Shown piece after piece: positions 10,543 through 22,381 of a stretch of DNA of 64,000 nucleotides. The notes under the pieces were generated by a model, which made no database searches, was not told where the DNA came from, and saw nothing but the letters and a program-made list of their open reading frames with translations. A program made the translations under genes and the position numbers. The stretch's first letter is position 1. Each line of letters opens with the position of its first letter. This DNA comes from Lactuca virosa (Eukaryota; Streptophyta; Magnoliopsida; Asterales; Asteraceae): contig CAKMRJ010005523.1 of NCBI GenBank assembly GCA_928212115.1, positions 252,143,044 to 252,207,043 on the forward strand. The letters are read 5' to 3'.

Positions 10543-13514
10543 TCAGATCATAAGGTGTGACCTTACAATCTCCCCTATCTGATGATGTCAAAACTAATCT
10601 TCAATGAATGCTTTTGGCTCGTGTTGCCCTTGAGAGTAATAATGAAATCTTGACTCTTTCATTTTTAACGAATGCTCCCCCAAAGAATATGAATGACTTA
10701 TCAAGCATTTATGAAATGCAGCAAACGACGGACAAATAGATAATGATCTTGAGTTGAGCTGAGAACGTTGACATCAGCTTAACTCGACTCCCCCCTTAGA
10801 ATGTGTTTTTCTGCAGTTCTAGTAGCGAGATTTCTTCAACGAGATTTTCATTTTTACCAAGATTCTCTACCCTTTTTGACATCAGCATCTAACTTCGAGC
10901 AGAATATAGTTTCAACTTTTAGTCTAGTAAGATTGTGATGTATCCTAATAGTGTGGGCTTAAACTACCATTCACTGACATAGTATTATATGATTTCAACA
11001 GTGTGTGGTTTCATACGCTGAATCATTAATCACTTTTATTAGAAGAAAAAGGGCAAGAGTGGTATGTTGTGTGTAATACATTCCGTAATGAAATGTACCC
11101 ATCAGCAAAGATTTTTCGAATTCTCATCAGCATCTGGTATCATACGTTGAATCATAAAATTATAAAGAAGAATATCAGGGCAATAATCGATTATTTCAGT
11201 CACACTGAGGTGAAATCAACGTGAATCATTAACAATTTAACTCATCAACAAGAAGTGGTTTAAACTTCCGTATCATGGAGTAAGTTTCAATCTAGAATTA
11301 AAGATTCACCGTTAATTCATAATGGTACCATGTCATACCTCAGACTAGGAGGTAGGGACATGAACAACCCTTTGTCATTTAAGGACCTAAAAAGTATCTC
11401 TTACGTTGATGACTATGCAATCAGGGTAAGCCATTGGGTTTTGCTCAATGTTTCAGCAGAACATGAAACTTGATGCATATGGTAAGCATGCTTCCAAGGA
11501 CAGGGTCAGGTAAAGATGATTAAATTAAAAATAAACACCCCAACCTTTCTATCAATATTTTTTTTTGGACCAGGATATCTCACTTTGAGAGTTTAGACAA
11601 TGCTAGACAATCAGCGTGAGAGAGATTCCAACCTTTTTATTATATCACAAGTGATGTAGCTTTTTATTATTGAAGCGTTACAGAAGGATTCCAAGCTTCA
11701 TGTTCATCAGGAGCAAGAGAATAAGTGAAGATCAGTCTTCGTAACCAACGAGTTAACTCGGTCGAATCCATAAAACCATCATGTCTTTAAGTTCAAATGA
11801 GGAAATTCCAGGTTTTATAGGATCATGAGTCAGTAGATGAAAACAAGACTTATTGCATTGATGGTTGCTCTTTGCATCCATAACAGTGAGTGAATGAGAA
11901 AGAGGGTATCCTCAAGAAGAAAAGGACATAATGCCACTCTTTTTCTCAACACCAAGAACATTGAGATCTTTCAAGAAGGCTCCAGTCCTTAAAAATTCTA
12001 AAGCAATAAGATGCAGATAAATATTAGATAGGCTTGAAAGAAAATACATGTAAATACTAAATGTAAGAATTTGCAATCATAATAAAAGAAGCACTTGTTT
12101 TTGTGTTTTTCATAAGACAGAAAACAGTTAGAAAACGATTAATACATTGAAAGCATGCCAAGATCTGCAATTAATTTGTCCAAACTCTTTTCATCAAATG
12201 TATTGGTGAAAATGTCAGCCAGTTGATCAGTGGATGGATGTGACATCCCCATTTTCACGGCCAGAAAAGACCGATTTTTGTTTATGCTTTATAAAAATCA
12301 GAGTACTTCTTTTAATAAAAATGTTGCGGAATTTGTTCCCAGAAAAACATGATAAATACGTTATCAAAGCATTTCCGAAGAAATGTATTTTTATTCATTT
12401 AAAACATTTGGGATGTCATCGTCAATACAGAAACATAAGCATAAACAGAACTTACATTCATTTACACTAGTGATCTACATCTCTTTTAAATCTCTCAGTG
12501 CAAAGTAGCTTCGTATCGACACCTGTGATACAAATAAGCTGGAGTGGGTCAGGTTGGGAAACCTGGTGAGTACATAGGGTTTTCAACCCACAATAATATA
12601 ATTATTATATTTAAACATCAAACAATCAACCCGATTACCCATCCCCGTTATCTTCTTTAATATTCCTTAAAGAATTATCTTAAGGGTCATCTCCTATATC
12701 ATATTTACCTCTCATCTTTCTACCTCACATTTCCTTATATGCTCGTTCCTAAGGCATGAATACGTAGTTACAACGTCGCCTGAACTCGTAATTCATAGTA
12801 AGGGTTAGAGTATCATCGCATGAATATACAGTCACCACATCACCTGGACTCGTAATTCATCACCTACAGGTTATAAGTCTGCTGGTGTTTCCACGGGTTG
12901 TCTAGAATATTCCGTGGTCGCCATCTATGCTCTAGTAGATGACTACATCTCCAAATTGTCGGACAAGGTTATAGTATCTTTCATCCTACATCACCGATTC
13001 ATCATCACCTATCCATCACCTAATTATCATCACCTTCCTATCATCACCTATCTCTCATCATTTTATTTCATCACACACCAACTATTTCGTCTACCCATGT
13101 TTTATCCCAACGTATTTGTAGATATAAAATAAATATATATTTAAATCATTTAAAACATGTATAAAATCATTCATCCATCATAGACAGCAAGTATTCAGAT
13201 AATATGCACACATAGCACGTAATTTATATAAAATACTTCATATCTATGTGTAAGATGAAAGGGACCATGCACTCACCTGTTAAAGTGATGATTCCAAACT
13301 CAGACAGCGCTTCGTTACTCTTAAAACAATTTCCTTCGACAAAACCTAGTATCAATACCACTAGGGTTTAGTCTAACGTTAACCGCGACTAATTAATAGT
13401 CTAGCTATTATTATTATTATTATTATTATATAAGCATTAAACAACACTCTTATATAACTCATAATAATATCCCAAATAATTGTTTTAAGGTCCTAATAAT
13501 GTTACAATAATTAA
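10543..13514. repeat. Array unit 4 (LTR-half type B)
   Basis: This 2972-bp unit has the type B LTR half and seven ATT. The copia half has six C in gactcccccc (near 10790) and the ctcggtcg form shared with unit 3. ATGGA lies at 12234-12238. Confidence 0.9.
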
Positions 13515-16470
13515 TCAGATCATAAGGTGTGACCTTACAATCTCCCCTATCTGATGATGTCAAAACTAATCTTCAATGAATGCTTTTGGCTCGTGTTGCC
13601 CTTGAGAGTAATAATGAAATCTTGACTCTTTCATTTTTAACGAATGCTCCCCCAAAGAATATGAATGACTTATCAAGCATTTATGAAATGCAGCAAACGA
13701 CGGACAAATAGATAATGATCTTGAGTTGAGCTGAGAACGTTGACATCAGCTTAACTCGACTCCCCCCTTAGAATGTGTTTTTCTGCAGTTCTAGTAGCGA
13801 GATTTCTTCAACGAGATTTTCATTTTTACCAAGATTCTCTACCCTTTTTGACATCAGCATCTAACTTCGAGCAGAATATAGTTTCAACTTTTAGTCTAGT
13901 AAGATTGTGATGTATCCTAATAGTGTGGGCTTAAACTACCATTCACTGACATAGTATTATATGATTTCAACAGTGTGTGGTTTCATACGCTGAATCATTA
14001 ATCACTTTTATTAGAAGAAAAAGGGCAAGAGTGGTATGTTGTGTGTAATACATTCCGTAATGAAATGTACCCATCAGCAAAGATTTTTCGAATTCTCATC
14101 AGCATCTGGTATCATACGTTGAATCATAAAATTATAAAGAAGAATATCAGGGCAATAATCGATTATTTCAGTCACACTGAGGTGAAATCAACGTGAATCA
14201 TTAACAATTTAACTCATCAACAAGAAGTGGTTTAAACTTCCGTATCATGGAGTAAGTTTCAATCTAGAATTAAAGATTCACCGTTAATTCATAATGGTAC
14301 CATGTCATACCTCAGACTAGGAGGTAGGGACATGAACAACCCTTTGTCATTTAAGGACCTAAAAAGTATCTCTTACGTTGATGAATATGCAATCAGGGTA
14401 AGCCATTGGGTTTTGCTCAATGTTTCAGCAGAACATGAAACTTGATGCATATGGTAAGCATGCTTCAAAGGACAGGGTCAGGTAAAGATGATTAAATTAA
14501 AAATAAACACCCCAACCTTTCTATCAATATTTTTTTTTGGACCAGGATATCTCACTTTGAGAGTTTAGACAATGCTAGACAATCAGCGTGAGAGAGATTC
14601 CAACCTTTTTATTATATCACAAGTGATGTAGCTTTTTATTATTGAAGCGTTACAGAAGGATTCCAAGCTTCATGTTCATCAGGAGCAAGAGAATAAGTGA
14701 AGATCAGTCTTCGTAACCAACGAGTTAACTGGGTCGAATCCATAAAACCATCATGTCTTTAAGTTCAAATGAGGAAATTCCAGGTTTTATAGGATCATGA
14801 GTCAGTAGATGAAAACAAGACTTATTGCATTGATGGTTGCTCTTTGCATCCATAACAGTGAGTGAATGAGAAAGAGGGTATCCTCAAGAAGAAAAGGACA
14901 TAATGCCACTCTTTTTCTCAACACCAAGAACATTGAGATCTTTCAAGAAGGCTCCAGTCCTTAAAAATTCTAAAGCAATAAGATGCAGATAAATATTAGA
15001 TAGGCTTGAAAGAAAATACATGTAAATACTAAATGTAAGAATTTGCAATCATAATAAAGAAGCACTTGTTTTTTGTGTTTTTCATAAGACAGAAAACAGT
15101 TAGAAAACGATTAATACATTGAAAGCATGCCAAGATCTGCAATTAATTTGTCCAAACTCTTTTCATCAAATGTATTGGTGAAAATGTCAGCCAGTTGATC
15201 AGTGGATGGATGTGACATCCCCATTTTCACGGCCAGAAAAGACCGATTTTTGTTTATGCTTTATAAAAATCAGAGTACTTCTTTTAATAAAAATGTTGCG
15301 GAATTTGTTCCCAGAAAAACATGATAAATACGTTATCAAAGCATTTCCGAAGAAATGTATTTTTATTCATTTAAAACATTTGGGATGTCATCGTCAATAC
15401 AGAAACATAAGCATAAACAGAACTTACATTCATTTACACTAGTGATCTACATCTCTTTTAAATCTCTCAGTGCAAAGTAGCTTCGTATCGACACCTGTGA
15501 TACAAATAAGCTGGAGTGGGCCAGGTTGGGAAACCTGGTGAGTACATAGGGTTTTCAACCCACAATAATATAATTATTATATTTAAACATCAAACAATCA
15601 ACCCGATTACCCATCCCCGTTATCTTCTTTAATATTCCTTAAAGAATTATCTTAAGGGTCATCTCCTATATCATATTTAATTCTCATCTTTCTACCTCAC
15701 ATTTCCTTATATGCTCGTTCCTAAGGCATGAATACGTAGTTACAACGTCGCCTGAACTCGTAATTCATAGTAAGGGTTAGAGTATCATCGCATGAATATA
15801 CAGTCACCACATCACCTGGACTCGTAATTCATCACCTACAGGTTATAAGTCTGCTGGTGTTTCCACGGGTTGTCTAGAATATTCCGTGGTCGCCATCTAT
15901 GCTCTAGTAGATGACTACATCTCCAAATTGTCGGACAAGGTTATAGTATATTGCATCCTACATCACCTATCCATCACCTAATTATCTTCACCTTCCTATC
16001 ATCACCTATCTCTCATCATTTTATTTCATCACACACCAACTATTTCGTCTACCCATGTTTTATCCCAACGTATTTGTAGATATAAAATAAATATATATTT
16101 AAATCATTTAAAAACATGTATAAAATCATTCATCCATCATAGACAGCAAGTATTCAGATAATATGCACACATAGCACGTAATTTATATAAAATACTTCAT
16201 ATCTATGTGTAAGATGAAAGGGACCATGCACTCACCTGTTAAAGTGATGATTCCAAACTCAGACAGCGCTTCGTTACTCTTAAAACAATTTCCTTCGACA
16301 AAACCTAGTATCAATACCACTAGGGTTTAGTCTAACGTTAACCGCGACTAAATAATAGTCTAGCTATTATTATTATTATTATTATATAAGCGTTAAACAA
16401 CACTCTTATATAACTCATAATAATATCCCAAATAATTGTTTTAAGGTCCTAATAATGTTACTATAATTAA
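13515..16470. repeat. Array unit 5 (mixed: unit-4-like left, type A right)
   Basis: This 2956-bp unit starts like unit 4 (six C near 13765) but has the type A LTR half of units 1 and 2 (tatattgcatcc, gtgggccagg, six ATT). The switch in the middle shows exchange between units. ATGGA lies at 15206-15210. Confidence 0.9.
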
Positions 16471-19332
16471 TCAGATCATAAGGTGTGACCTTACAATCTC
16501 CCCTATCTGATGATGTCAAAACTAATCTTCAATGAATGCTTTTGGCTCGTGTTGCCCTTGAGAGTAATAATGAAATCTTGACTCTTTCATTTTTAACGAA
16601 TGCTCCCCCAAAGAATATGAATGACTTATCAAGCATTTATGAAATGCAGCAAACGACGGACAAATAGATAATGATCTTGAGTTGAGCTGAGAACGTTGAC
16701 ATCAGCTTAACTCGACTCCCCCTTAGAATGTGCTTTTCTGCAGTTCTAGTAGCGAGATTTCTTCAACGAGATTTTCATTTTTACCAAGATTCTCTACCCT
16801 TTTTGACACCAGCATCTAACTTCGAGCAGAATATAGTTTCAACTTTTAGTCTAGTAAGATTGTGATGTATCCTAATAGTGTGGGCTTAAACTACCATTCA
16901 CTGACATAGTATTATATGATTTCAACAGTGTGTGGTTTCATACGCTGAATCATTAATCACTTTTATTAGAAGAAAAAGGGCAAGAGTGGTATGTTGTGTG
17001 TAATACATTCCGTAATGAAATGTACCCATCAGCAAAGATTTTTCGAATTCTCATCAGCATCTGGTATCATACGTTGAATCATAAAATTATAAAGAAGAAT
17101 ATCAGGGCAATAATCGATTATTTCAGTCACACTGAGGTGAAATCAACGTGAATCATTAACAATTTAACTCATCAACAAGAAGTGGTTTAAACTTCCGTAT
17201 CATGGAGTAAGTTTCAATCTAGAATTAAAGATTCACCGTTAATTCATAATGGTACCATGTCATACCTCAGACTAGGAGGTAGGGACATGAACAACCCTTT
17301 GTCATTTAAGGACCTAAAAAGTGTCTCTTACGTTGATGACTATGCAATCAGGGTAAGCCATTGGGTTTTGCTCAATGTTTCAGCAGAACATGAAACTTGA
17401 TGCATATGGTAAGCATGCTTCAAAGGACAGGGTCAGGTAAAGATGATTAAATTAAAAATAAACACCCCAACCTTTCTATCAATATTTTTTTTTGGACCAG
17501 GATATCTCACTTTGAGAGTTTAGACAATGCTAGACAATCAGCGTGAGAGAGATTCCAACCATTTTATTATATCACAAGTGATGTAGCTTTTTATTATTGA
17601 AGCGTTACAGAAGGATTCCAAGCTTCATGTTCATCAGGAGCAAGAGAATAAGTGAAGATCAGTCTTCGTAACCAACGAGTTAACTGGGTCGAATCCATAA
17701 AACCATCATGTCTTTAAGTTCAAATAAGGAAATTCCAGGTTTTATAGGATCATGAGTCAGTAGATGAAAACAAGACTTACTGCATTGATGGTTGCTCTTT
17801 GCATCCATAACAGTGAGTGAATGAGAAAGAGGGTATCCTCAAGAAGAAAAGGACATAATGCCACTCTTTTTCTCAACACCAAGAACATTGAGATCTTTCA
17901 AGAAGGCTCCAGTCCTTAAAAATTCTAAAGCAATAAGATGCAGATAAATATTAGATAGGCTTGAAAGAAAATACATGTAAATACTAAATGTAAGAATTTG
18001 CAATCATAATAAAAGAAGCACTTGTTTTTGTGTTTTTCATAAGACAGAAAACAGTTAGAAAACGATTAATACATTGAAAGCATGCCAAGATCTGCAATTA
18101 ATTTGTCCAAACTCTTTTCATCAAATGTATTGGTGAAAATGTCAGCCAGTTGATCAGTGGATGGATGTGACATCCCCATTTTCACGGCCAGAAAAGACCG
18201 ATTTTTGTTTATGCTTTATAAAAATCAGAGTACTTCTTTTAATAAAAATGTTGCGGAATTTGTTCCCAGAAAAACATGATAAATACGTTATCAAAGCATT
18301 TCTGAAGAAATGTATTTTCATTCATTTAAAACATTTGGGATGTCATCGTCAATACAGAAACATAAGCATAAACAGAACTTACATTCATTTACACTAGTGA
18401 TCTATATCTCTTTTAAATCTCTCAGTACAAAGTAGCTTCGTATCGACATCTGTGATACAAATAAGCTGGAGTGGGTCAGGTTGGGAAACCTGGTGAGTAC
18501 ATAGGGTTTTCAACCCACAATAATATAATTATTATATTTAAACATCAAACAATCAACCCGATTACCCATCCTCGTTATCTTCTTTAATATTCCTTAAAGA
18601 ATTATCTTAAGGGTCATCTCCTATATCATATTTAATTCTCATCTTTCTACCTCACATTTCCTTATATGCTCGTTCCTAAGGCATGAATACGTAGTTACAA
18701 CGTCGCCTGAACTCGTAATTCATAGTAAGGGTTAGAGTATCATCGCATGAATATACAGTCACCACATCACCTGGACTCGTAATTCATCACCTACAGGTTA
18801 TAAGTCTGCTGGTGTTTCCACGGGTTGTCTAGAATATTCCGTGGTCGCCATCTATGCTCTAGTAGATGACTACATCTCCAAATTGTCGGACAAGGTTATA
18901 GTATCTTTCATCCTACATCACCGATTCATCATCACCTATCCATCACCTAATTATCATCACCTTCCTATCATCATCTATCTCTCATCATTTTATTTCATCA
19001 CACACCAACTATTTCGTCTACCCAAGTTTTATCCCAACGTATTTGTAGATATAAAATAAATATATATTTAAATAATTTAAAACATGTATAAAATCATTCA
19101 TCCATCATAGACAGCAAGTATTCAGATAATATGCACACATAGCACGTAATTTATATAAAATACTTCATATCTATGTGTAAGATGAAAGGGACTATGCACT
19201 CACCTGTTAAAGTGATGATTCCAAACTCAGACAGCGCTTCGTTACTCTTAAAACAATTTCCTTCGACAAAACCTAGTATCAATACCACTAGGGTTTAGTC
19301 TAACGTTAACCGCGACTAATTAATAGTCTAGC

Positions 19333-19371
<39 letters not shown>

Positions 19372-19454
19372 AGCGTTAAACAACACTCTTATATAACTCA
19401 TAATAATATCCCAAATAATTGTTTTAAGGTCCTAATAATGTTACTATAATTAAT
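16471..19454. repeat. Array unit 6 (unit-3-like left, type B right, continues into full LTR)
   Basis: The left half repeats the gtgctttt and gacaccagc form of unit 3. The LTR half is type B with a longer microsatellite of eleven ATT. After 19454 the sequence leaves the repeat and continues as the remainder of the gypsy LTR, so this unit retains one original flank of the amplified segment. ATGGA lies at 18161-18165. Confidence 0.9.
18161..18165. repeat. Target site duplication ATGGA (left copy)
   Basis: ATGGA directly precedes TGTGACATCC at the left LTR edge and matches 20577-20581. The copia A reading frame is continuous once one copy is counted. Confidence 0.88.
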
Positions 19455-19691
19455 TAGAAGTTATATTAAAAATAGCGTAGGCGTAGCTCCCTTACAGCGA
19501 GTTTTTATTAAAAACCGGGATTCGCTGGAGCAGCGTTTCCGAGCCGAAAGTTTTTCTTCTCGGAGCCGTCGGGCGCTCCGGGGCTTTCTTCTCGTGCTAG
19601 GGAGGTTCCCTAGACTTGGGAGGGGTTTAGGGAGGTTAGAGAGAGAAAGAAAGGTTTGAAGGTGTGAGGAAATTATGAAGAGTTCATCTCT

Positions 19692-19699
19692 TATTTATA
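19692..19699 (-). promoter_or_regulatory. TATA-like box of the solo LTR
   Basis: The minus strand reads CCTATAAATAAGAGATG, a good plant TATA context, followed by a C/T-rich leader. It lies outside the amplified segment, so only one copy exists. This promoter would transcribe leftward, into the array. Confidence 0.5.
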
Positions 19700-19715
19700 G
19701 GAATTGTATAGTAAA

Positions 19716-20165
19716 GTAGTCTCCAAGCTTCGTCCGTAACTTTCGCATACGAGCTTCGTTTTTGTCTGTCTTTTTACTGTTGAGTTCCTATTAATGAGAT
19801 CTTCAACTCTCATTTAGACCTCGTTGGCTAATTCTCATTCTATCTCGGATTTACAAAACTGTATCGAATTCGCCGCGCTCGAAAAGTAGAGACTAAGCTT
19901 CGTCCATAACTTTGGCATACGAGCTCCGTTTTTGTCTGTCTTTTTACCGTTGAGTTCCTATTAATGAGATCTTCAACTCTCATTTAGACCTCGTTGGCTA
20001 ATTCTCATTCTATCTCGGATTTACAAAACTGTATCGAATTTGCCGCGCTTGAAAAGTAGAGACTAAGCTTCGTCCATAACTTTTGCATACGAGCTTCGTT
20101 TTTGTCTGTCTTTTTACCGTTGAGTTCCTATTAATGAGATCTTCAACTCTCATTTAGACCTCGTA
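19716..20165. repeat. 170-bp tandem repeat inside the solo LTR (about 2.6 copies)
   Basis: The block beginning aagcttcgtcc(g/a)taactt recurs at 19725, 19895 and 20065, an exact 170-bp spacing. Each copy includes cgagct(t/c)cgtttttgtctg and gagatcttcaactctc. The third copy ends after cctcgt near 20164. Such internal repeats upstream of an LTR promoter may act as enhancer units, but nothing here proves it. Confidence 0.85.
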
Positions 20166-20576
20166 AGCCAAAAACCGCTCGAACTAAAATTCGAGTTTCG
20201 GGCTGTACACTGCTAAGCCGAAACTTCGAAAAATCATAACTTCCTCATACGAAGTCAGATTTGGGCGTTCTTCTTATGGACGCTCTCGGTTTAACGTCTT
20301 CTACGACTTTTGTTTAGATCACTAAGGCTAAAAGTCGCTCCATCGTAAATTCACTATTTACGCTTCCCGGTGTCGTGCCGGTTTTGCCGTAAAACTTCGA
20401 CGGGCCATAACTTCTTCGTTATAACTCGGATTTCGGAGTTCTTTATATGTACGAAAACCTTGAGAAATATTCTACAACTTGGTTAAGATTATTTATTATA
20501 AGTAATCTTTTGCCGAAAATTCGTTTTCGACACTCATTGCCTCTAAATTGACTAGCCCGGATCCACGGGCGTTACA

Positions 20577-20581
20577 ATGGA
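20577..20581. repeat. Target site duplication ATGGA (right copy)
   Basis: ATGGA follows GGGCGTTACA at the right LTR edge and equals the left copy. The original copia sequence resumes here. Confidence 0.88.
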
Positions 20582-20995
20582 ATGTAGAACAATTCCACTT
20601 TTCCCTTTTGAACTATGTCCCTGATGAAATGATGACGGATGTCAATGTACTTGATCTTGGAATGTTGCACTGGATTTTGTATCATCTTAATGGCGTTGGT
20701 GTTGTCAGAACAGATGAGTGTCTTCGAGAATTTTAGACCATAGTTCAAAAGCTGATTCTGAATCCATAAAATCAGATCACAACATCTTCCAGCGGCAACA
20801 TATTAAGCATCAGCAGTAGAACAAGCCACTGATGTCTGCTTTTTGTTGGACCAGCTTACCAATCTATTTGCAAGAATTTAAGCTCCCCCTGAAGTAATTT
20901 TTTTATTGATGCCACATCCAACCTGATCGAAGTCAGTATATCCCACCAGCTTGAACTTAGAATCATGAGGATATCATAATCCAAGATTGGGTGTA
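20582..20995 (-). pseudogene. Copia A RNase H (broken)
   Basis: The minus strand resumes the copia reading to the right of the solo LTR. Recognisable pieces are the first catalytic aspartate region (VGYTDFDQVG), SWSNKKQTSVACSTADA, and a segment running into VELFYIPSTDQL across the LTR insertion. At least two stops interrupt it, one replacing the residue after STADA where the family has a catalytic glutamate. The domain would degrade RNA in RNA/DNA hybrids during reverse transcription. It is dead. Confidence 0.8.
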
Positions 20996-21640
20996 TGCTT
21001 TAAATACCGAAAGATTCTTTTCACAGAAAGTAGATGAGATTCCTTTGGATTGGCCTGATTAAAAGCACAGAATATAGTAGCAAACATGATGTCAGGGCGA
21101 CTGGTAGTAAGATAAAGTAGAGAGCCTATCATTCCTCTAAAAAAGGTTGCATTCACGTCAGCGCTATTAGGATCAGTGCCAACAGACGTTGATGAGGACA
21201 TTGGAGTCTTGGCCGGCTTGCATTCAGAGAATCCGTACTTCTTCAACATATATGCAATATATTTAGCTTGACAAACAAAAATACCATCAGTTAGTTGTTT
21301 GACCTGCAAGCCCAAAAAGAAAGTTAGTTCACCCATCATGCTCATCTCGAACTTCTTGGCCATGACCTTCGAGAATTCTAAACTTAGTTTTTTATTAGTG
21401 GATCCGAAGATGATATCGTCCACATACACTTGCGCAAGAATGATATGAGATCCTGATTGTTTTATGAATAGAGTGTTATCGATCTTTCGTCGTTTGTATC
21501 CACTTGAGAGAAGATAGCTTGCCAACGTGTCATACCATGCTCTAGGAGCCTGCTTTAAGCTATAGACAGCTTTATCAAGACGGTACACATGATCTGGAAA
21601 CTCTACATTTTCAAACCTTTTCGGTTGTTTTAGAAAGACT
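20974..21640 (-). pseudogene. Copia A reverse transcriptase, C-terminal half
   Basis: A 204-codon open stretch encodes the second half of copia RT: YSLKQAPRAWYDTLASYL, the catalytic QVYVDDIIFGST (Tyr-Val-Asp-Asp), FFLGLQVKQ, and IGSLLYLTTSRPDIMFA leading to the RNase H boundary (RIFRYLKHTPNLGL). The YVDD motif is intact, so this is the best-kept part of copia A. At its N-terminal side the frame is cut at 21640 by the copia B insertion. The other half of RT lies at 34118-34556. Confidence 0.9.
21636..21640. repeat. Target site duplication AGACT (left copy, copia B)
   Basis: AGACT precedes TGTTAAGACA, the start of the 5' LTR of copia B, and equals 34118-34122. It proves insertion of copia B into copia A RT. 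Confidence 0.92.
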
Positions 21641-22259
21641 TGTTAAGACATAAAGTGACCCTCGGCTGCTGAAGTGTGTAAGCAATACCATAGACTAGAT
21701 CATTCAAAGGAACCGAAGAGGAGATAAGGCTTACCGAAGAGCCTTGTATGTTGTTGAGCTATACCAAAGAGGAAAAGTGTACCTGAGTATAAAGATGTTG
21801 TTTAGTCTTTTCAGTGATAAAACAATGATCAACTTTATATTGACATTTCTTGGTAGACTACACAAATCAGTCATGGGCAGTAGGGCCACCCAAGCTACTC
21901 ATATTTTATACTTTAATGTGTACTGTTTTGTCCTATAAAGAGATGATCTTGTTGATCAATCTATTAATCTCTCCGCTTCCAATATCTTTTATGTGTAATT
22001 GTTATATTAATATAGAAGTCTCTTTATCAAGATTATCTTTCACATTTAGTTGTTCATCACTTTCTAACCTGGTCTTGAATGCAAGCCTTGTTACAATTCA
22101 ACTAAAGTGTTATTTACTTGCTTATATTTTAAGTTAACTTGTTGCTATATCTCTTCTTTATTATTCCGCAATCTAGTTATTGTTGAGCTTCATTAAAAGA
22201 CCCATTAATTTTGCACTTATCTCAATATCATTCAAAGATTAACCTCTTTTTTCTCAACA
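21641..22259 (+). mobile_element. Copia B 5' LTR
   Basis: The 619-bp LTR starts TGTTAAGACATAAAG and ends TTTCTCAACA, directly followed by the primer binding site. A TATA-like TCCTATAAAG lies at 21931-21940. Its partner is 33496-34117. The repeated ACCGAAG motifs near the 5' end are shared by both copies. Confidence 0.93.
21934..21939 (+). promoter_or_regulatory. TATA-like box in copia B 5' LTR
   Basis: TATAAA in the context GTCCTATAAAGAGATG. The matching position of the 3' LTR (33789-33796) reads TATAAATA, so this box has probably lost one match by mutation. Confidence 0.5.
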
Positions 22260-22275
22260 ATTGGTATCAGAGTCA
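22260..22275 (+). promoter_or_regulatory. Copia B primer binding site (initiator tRNA-Met type)
   Basis: ATTGGTATCAGAGTC begins directly after the LTR end. TTGGTATCAGAGC-type sequences pair with the 3' end or an internal part of plant initiator tRNA-Met and prime minus-strand DNA synthesis. Confidence 0.85.
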
Positions 22276-22381
22276 TAGTGGTTGCTTTTTAATTTTTCTT
22301 TAAAAACAAAGCTCATTTTCAAAAGAAGAACTCTGATTTAAAAGCCTTCTATACCACTTAGCTCATTATTTTTAAGGAAAT

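Larger units (their letters stand above)
1671..19454. repeat. Six-unit tandem array of a chimeric copia/gypsy-LTR segment (~2.95 kb units)
   Basis: Six head-to-tail units begin at 1671, 4624, 7577, 10543, 13515 and 16471, with lengths 2953, 2953, 2966, 2972, 2956 and about 2984 bp. Each unit contains the first 25 bp of the copia A LTR, its purine tract, its 1.57-kb 3' region, the end of its pol, the ATGGA target site, and 1.26-1.29 kb of the gypsy solo LTR. Only the last unit runs on into the rest of that LTR. The units are nearly identical, which indicates recent amplification after the LTR insertion. Confidence 0.95.
18166..20576 (-). mobile_element. Ty3/gypsy-type solo LTR, 2411 bp, inserted in copia A
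   Basis: The element starts TGTAACGCCCG (minus strand, at 20576) and ends GGATGTCACA (at 18166), giving TG...CA ends. Exact 5-bp duplications ATGGA flank it at 18161-18165 and 20577-20581, and copia RNase H reading continues across it. No internal retrotransposon sequence is present, so it is a solo LTR left by LTR-LTR recombination. Orientation is set by a TATA-like box at 19692-19699 on the minus strand, followed by a pyrimidine-rich leader. The family is probably gypsy with long LTRs; the lineage is not determined. Confidence 0.85.

Noticed and set aside
1671..19454. CRISPR-like or rDNA-like array
   Set aside because: Units are 2.95 kb with no short repeat/spacer pattern and no rRNA sequence. 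The content is clearly retrotransposon-derived.
22260..22275. tRNA gene fragments at TTGGTATCAGAGC sites (also 44909 and 50714)
   Set aside because: These are primer binding sites adjacent to LTR ends. No cloverleaf surrounds them.
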